Assembly: GCA_035649175.1 (NCBI GenBank)
Contig: DASRKB010000058.1
Location: 1 to 8,252, forward strand
Reading direction: 5' to 3'
Origin: SCGC-AG-212-J23 sp035649175
Lineage (GTDB): Bacteria > Pseudomonadota > Gammaproteobacteria > Burkholderiales > SG8-39
DNA: 8,252 bases
The position numbers and the translations under genes are program-made. This document shows positions 5,573 to 8,252 of the stretch, piece by piece. Each line of letters begins with the position of its first letter. Positions within the stretch are counted from its first letter, which is position 1. The notes beneath the pieces were generated by a model. The model did no database searches, was not told where the DNA came from, and worked only from the letters and a program-made list of their open reading frames with translations.

Positions 5573-5944
5573 TCAACGACAGGCGCTGAGCGCGGCGACG
5601 AAGCGGTGCAGGCCCGTGGTGAGGTCGCGCTTCGTGATGAGCGCGGCCGCGCCGGCCTCGACGGCCGCGATGCGCAGCGCCTCGGAGTCGCTCACCGACA
5701 TCACCAGGATGCAGCAGCGCGGCTGGACGCGGTGCAGCGCGCGCGCGGCCTCGATGCCGTTCGTGCCGGGCAGATGCCAGTCGATGAGCGCGAGGTCGGG
5801 CTTCGCCCGCTCGGCGGCCTCCAGCGCCTCGTCGAGGCTGCGCGCTTCGCACAGCTCCAGAGGAGGAAAGGTCGTGAGCAGCCAGTCGCGCAGCGCCGAG
5901 CGCAGTTCCAGGTGTTCCTCGACAAGCAGCACGGATGCCGGCAT
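5573..5944 (-). CDS. Stand-alone receiver-domain protein (single-domain response regulator)
   Basis: Predicted protein of 123 residues made of one receiver domain and no output domain. The core is recognisable: LLVEEH (6-11) at the first strand, phosphoacceptor Asp55 in LIDWHLPGTNGIEAAR (53-68), Ser83 in the Thr/Ser position and Lys105 at the end of the fifth strand. Two features are unusual. The acidic pair that holds Mg2+ is Glu9-Glu10 instead of Asp-Asp or Glu-Asp, and the conserved Lys is followed by Arg instead of Pro. The DxxLPGxNGxEAAR pattern is closest to NarL/FixJ receivers, but the gene stops with no helix-turn-helix. It begins 59 nt after the hybrid kinase stop on the same strand, so it is probably co-transcribed and may act as a phosphate relay or sink, or a protein-protein switch. 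The Shine-Dalgarno is weak. The domain is certain; the function is inferred. Confidence 0.75.
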   Translation of the reverse strand: MPASVLLVEEHLELRSALRDWLLTTFPPLELCEARSLDEALEAAERAKPDLALIDWHLPGTNGIEAARALHRVQPRCCILVMSVSDSEALRIAAVEAGAAALITKRDLTTGLHRFVAALSACR

Positions 5945-6003
5945 GAGCGGGCGAGCCCTGCACCCATGCTAGGCGCCGCGAGGGCGCGCCGGTAGCCGGG
6001 AGC

Positions 6004-8252
6004 TCAGGACAGCTTGTGTAAGGTGAGCCCCGACAGGAGCGACTGCAGCGCGCCGATGTCCGCCGGCTTGATGAAGTGATGATCGAATCCCGCGTCGTGC
6101 GCGCGCCGCCGGTCCTGCTCCTGGCCCCAGCCGGTGAGCGCGACGAGCGCCACGCGCTCTCCCTGCGAGCGGCGCCGGATCGCGCGCGCCACGTCGTAGC
6201 CGTTCATCCCGGGCATGCCGATGTCGAGCAGGACGATGTCCGGCCGGTAGCGCTCGAACGCCTCGAGGGCCCCCGTCCCGTCGTGCGCCACCGCCACGTC
6301 GGCGCCGAGGAACCCGAGCAGCATGCCGAGGCTGCTGGCGGCGTCGCGGTTATCGTCGACCACCAGCACGCGGTGCGGCGCGATCTTCGCGCTTTGCGCG
6401 AGCACCCCATGCGCCGCGCTGCCGGCCGCCGCGCCGAGCGGCAGGCGCACGGTGAAGCAGCTTCCCTTGCCGAGCCCTTCGCTGCGCCCGAGCACGCTTC
6501 CGCCGTGCATCTGCACCAGCCGGCGCACGATCGCGAGCCCGATGCCCAGCCCGCCCTGGCTGCGCCGCGAGGTGCGCTCGCCCTGGCTGAACATCTCGAA
6601 GAGCCGGGGGAGCTCCGCCGGCTCGATGCCCTCGCCGGTGTCGGAGATCTCCACCACGGCCTCGCCGTGCTCCCGGCGCGCCTCGATGCGGATGTCGCCG
6701 CGCGCGGGCGTATAGCGCGCGGCGTTGTTCAGGAGATTGGCGAACACCTGACTGAGGCGCACCGGGTCGGCCTCGAGCGGCAGCGCCTCCGCAGGCAGCG
6801 AGACCTGCAGCCGGTGACCCGCGTCCGAAATCAGCGGCTCGCTTGTTTCAATCGCGTTCTTCAGCACCGCCTGCAGCGTCACCGCCTCGCGACGCAGCTC
6901 CAGGCTGCCGCGCGCGATGCGCGACATGTCCATCAGGTCGTCGACCAGCCGCACCAGATGGTTCACCTGCCGCTCCATCATGTCGTGGATCGGCTGAGCG
7001 CGCTGCGGGTCCGCGCGGCGCAGCAGGTGCAGCGAGTTGCGCAGCGGCGCGAGCGGGTTGCGCAGCTCGTGCGAGAGAGTCGCGAGGAACTCGTCCTTGG
7101 CGCGGTCCGCCTCGCGCAGCGCAGCCTCCATGCACTTGCGCTCGGTGATGTCTACCCCGGTCGATTGCGCCTCGAGCACGCGCCGGTCGGCGTCGAAGGC
7201 GAGCGCGCGGTTGGTCCACAGCGTCCAGCGCTCGCCCTCGGTCGTCTGGAAGCGATTCTCGATGCGCGCCTCGGGCGCCTCGGGGGTGAGGCGCTCGAGC
7301 ATGGCGCGCACGTGCACCCGGTCGGCCTCGGAGATGAAGCTCCAGAAGTTCGTGCCCGCGAGCGCTTCGGATGTCGTGCCGCGCGCGCGCGCGTAGGCGC
7401 CGTTCACGAAGAGGATGGTGCCGTCCATGCGGAAGCGGCACACCATCTCGGCCTGGCTCTCGACCACCGCGCGGTAGCGGGCCTCGCTCTCGCGCAGGGC
7501 TTCCTCGGCCTGCCGGCGCTCGCTCACGTCGTGGAAGACGTTGATGGCGCCGACGAGCTTGCCGTCCTCGTCGCGCAGCGGATCGATGTTGACGAGCACC
7601 GTGATGCGGGTCCCGTCGGGGCGCTCGATCACCACTTCCTCGTTGCGGAAAGGGCAGCCCTCGCGCATGGCGAGCGCCATCGGCGCGGCGGCGTGCGGCA
7701 GCGCCGTGCCGTCGGGCCGCCAGAGCCTCAGCGAGCCGCAGAAGCGCTCGTCGGTGTCGCCCAGCGCAGGCGCACGCCCCCACAGCCGCGCGGCGTGCTC
7801 GTTATAGTAGGTGATGGCGCCACCGGGGGCCTCGCAGGTGTAGACCGCGGCGGGCATCAGCCCGAGCACCGTGCGGTAGCGCCGCTCGGTCTTGCGCAGC
7901 GCTTTTTGCGCCTCCCGGCGGATCTCGGCGCTGCGCAGGAGCGCGCCCACGCGCACCAGCAGCTCGCGTGCGCTGAAGGGCTTGACGAGGTAGTCGTCGG
8001 CGCCCACGCCCAGCCCCTCGATGCGCGCCTCCTCGCCGGCGCGCGCCGAGAGCAGGATCACCGGCACCGTGCGCAGCGCGGGGTCGGCGCGCAGCGCGCG
8101 CAACAGGCCGAAGCCGTCGAGGCCCGGCATCATCACATCGGACACGACAAGCTCGGGCCGGCGCGCGCGCGCCGCGGCAAGCGCCGCCTCGCCGTTGGCC
8201 ACCGCCTCCACGTCGTAGTCCGCGGCGAGCAGCCGCCGCGCGTATTCGCGCA
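6004..8252 (-). CDS. Hybrid sensor histidine kinase (REC-PAS-PAS-HisKA-HATPase-REC), N-terminus beyond the right edge
   Basis: Large sensor kinase whose frame runs open through the right edge. A GTG at 8211 is not the true start, because the 13 codons before it (REYARRLLAADYD) continue the same receiver domain. Numbered from that GTG, the order is: a receiver missing its first strand, with phosphoacceptor Asp25 (SDVMMPGLDG) and Lys77 (VKPFS); PAS 1 (about 108-230, PAAVYTC, ITYYNEHAARLWG, RITVLVNIDPLRDE); PAS 2 (about 243-357, ending TGVDITERK); HisKA with phosphorylated His381 in SHELRNPL; and an ATPase domain with Asn496 (NLLNNAARYTP), DTGEGIE (524-530) and GGLGIGLAI (553-561). The C-terminal receiver (about 613-730) has Asp619-Asp620, Asp663 (LLDIGMPG), Thr693 and Lys715. 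No transmembrane segment is visible, so this part is cytoplasmic. Two receivers around one kinase core suggest a phosphorelay; no Hpt domain is visible here. The signal is unknown. Confidence 0.9.
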   Translation of the reverse strand, partial: REYARRLLAADYDVEAVANGEAALAAARARRPELVVSDVMMPGLDGFGLLRALRADPALRTVPVILLSARAGEEARIEGLGVGADDYLVKPFSARELLVRVGALLRSAEIRREAQKALRKTERRYRTVLGLMPAAVYTCEAPGGAITYYNEHAARLWGRAPALGDTDERFCGSLRLWRPDGTALPHAAAPMALAMREGCPFRNEEVVIERPDGTRITVLVNIDPLRDEDGKLVGAINVFHDVSERRQAEEALRESEARYRAVVESQAEMVCRFRMDGTILFVNGAYARARGTTSEALAGTNFWSFISEADRVHVRAMLERLTPEAPEARIENRFQTTEGERWTLWTNRALAFDADRRVLEAQSTGVDITERKCMEAALREADRAKDEFLATLSHELRNPLAPLRNSLHLLRRADPQRAQPIHDMMERQVNHLVRLVDDLMDMSRIARGSLELRREAVTLQAVLKNAIETSEPLISDAGHRLQVSLPAEALPLEADPVRLSQVFANLLNNAARYTPARGDIRIEARREHGEAVVEISDTGEGIEPAELPRLFEMFSQGERTSRRSQGGLGIGLAIVRRLVQMHGGSVLGRSEGLGKGSCFTVRLPLGAAAGSAAHGVLAQSAKIAPHRVLVVDDNRDAASSLGMLLGFLGADVAVAHDGTGALEAFERYRPDIVLLDIGMPGMNGYDVARAIRRRSQGERVALVALTGWGQEQDRRRAHDAGFDHHFIKPADIGALQSLLSGLTLHKLS

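Noticed and set aside
8180..8211. GTG at 8211 as the start of the hybrid kinase
   Set aside because: The codons before it continue a receiver domain in the same frame, and starting here would delete that domain's first strand and acidic pair. The gene runs past the window edge.

Overview
The window is high-GC DNA (about 70% by eye), densely coded, with no rRNA, tRNA, CRISPR array or recognisable transposase. The protein families point to a betaproteobacterium. The main pointer is a LuxR-type regulator of the EpsA family, known from Methylobacillus and relatives that carry the PEP-CTERM/exosortase exopolysaccharide system. It lies divergent from an undecaprenyl-phosphate glucose phosphotransferase, the enzyme that starts exopolysaccharide repeat-unit synthesis. 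The taxonomic placement is inference from gene content.

Left part (1 to about 2970): two small secreted-protein genes on the minus strand overlap by 4 nt (1-67, cut by the window edge, and 64-411). A 168-bp intergenic stretch follows, holding a nested palindromic element at 534-576. Next come the minus-strand EpsA-type regulator (580-1419) and a 136-bp divergent control region. The plus-strand phosphoglycosyltransferase (1556-2962) and glmS (2972-4750) follow as a tight pair, with the glmS ribosome binding site overlapping the upstream stop codon. Together these genes look like the edge of an exopolysaccharide locus: a regulator, the lipid-linked initiation step, and the supply of amino-sugar precursor.

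Right part (4751-8252): three signalling genes are all on the minus strand, transcribed leftwards toward glmS. In transcription order they are a large hybrid sensor kinase (6004 to beyond the right edge), a stand-alone receiver protein with an altered acidic pocket (5573-5944), and a PhoB-type response regulator (4751-5461). The glmS and phoB stop codons abut with no spacer, so the two convergent transcripts must overlap unless they end inside coding sequence.

No clearly new multi-gene system is visible. The points most worth a second look are the coupled pair of small secreted genes at the left edge, whose larger member ends in a PEP-CTERM-like tail lacking the PEP motif; the palindromic element after the regulator, which can fold in two exclusive ways; the degenerate single-domain receiver beside the hybrid kinase; and the placement of glmS directly behind the glycan-initiating enzyme.
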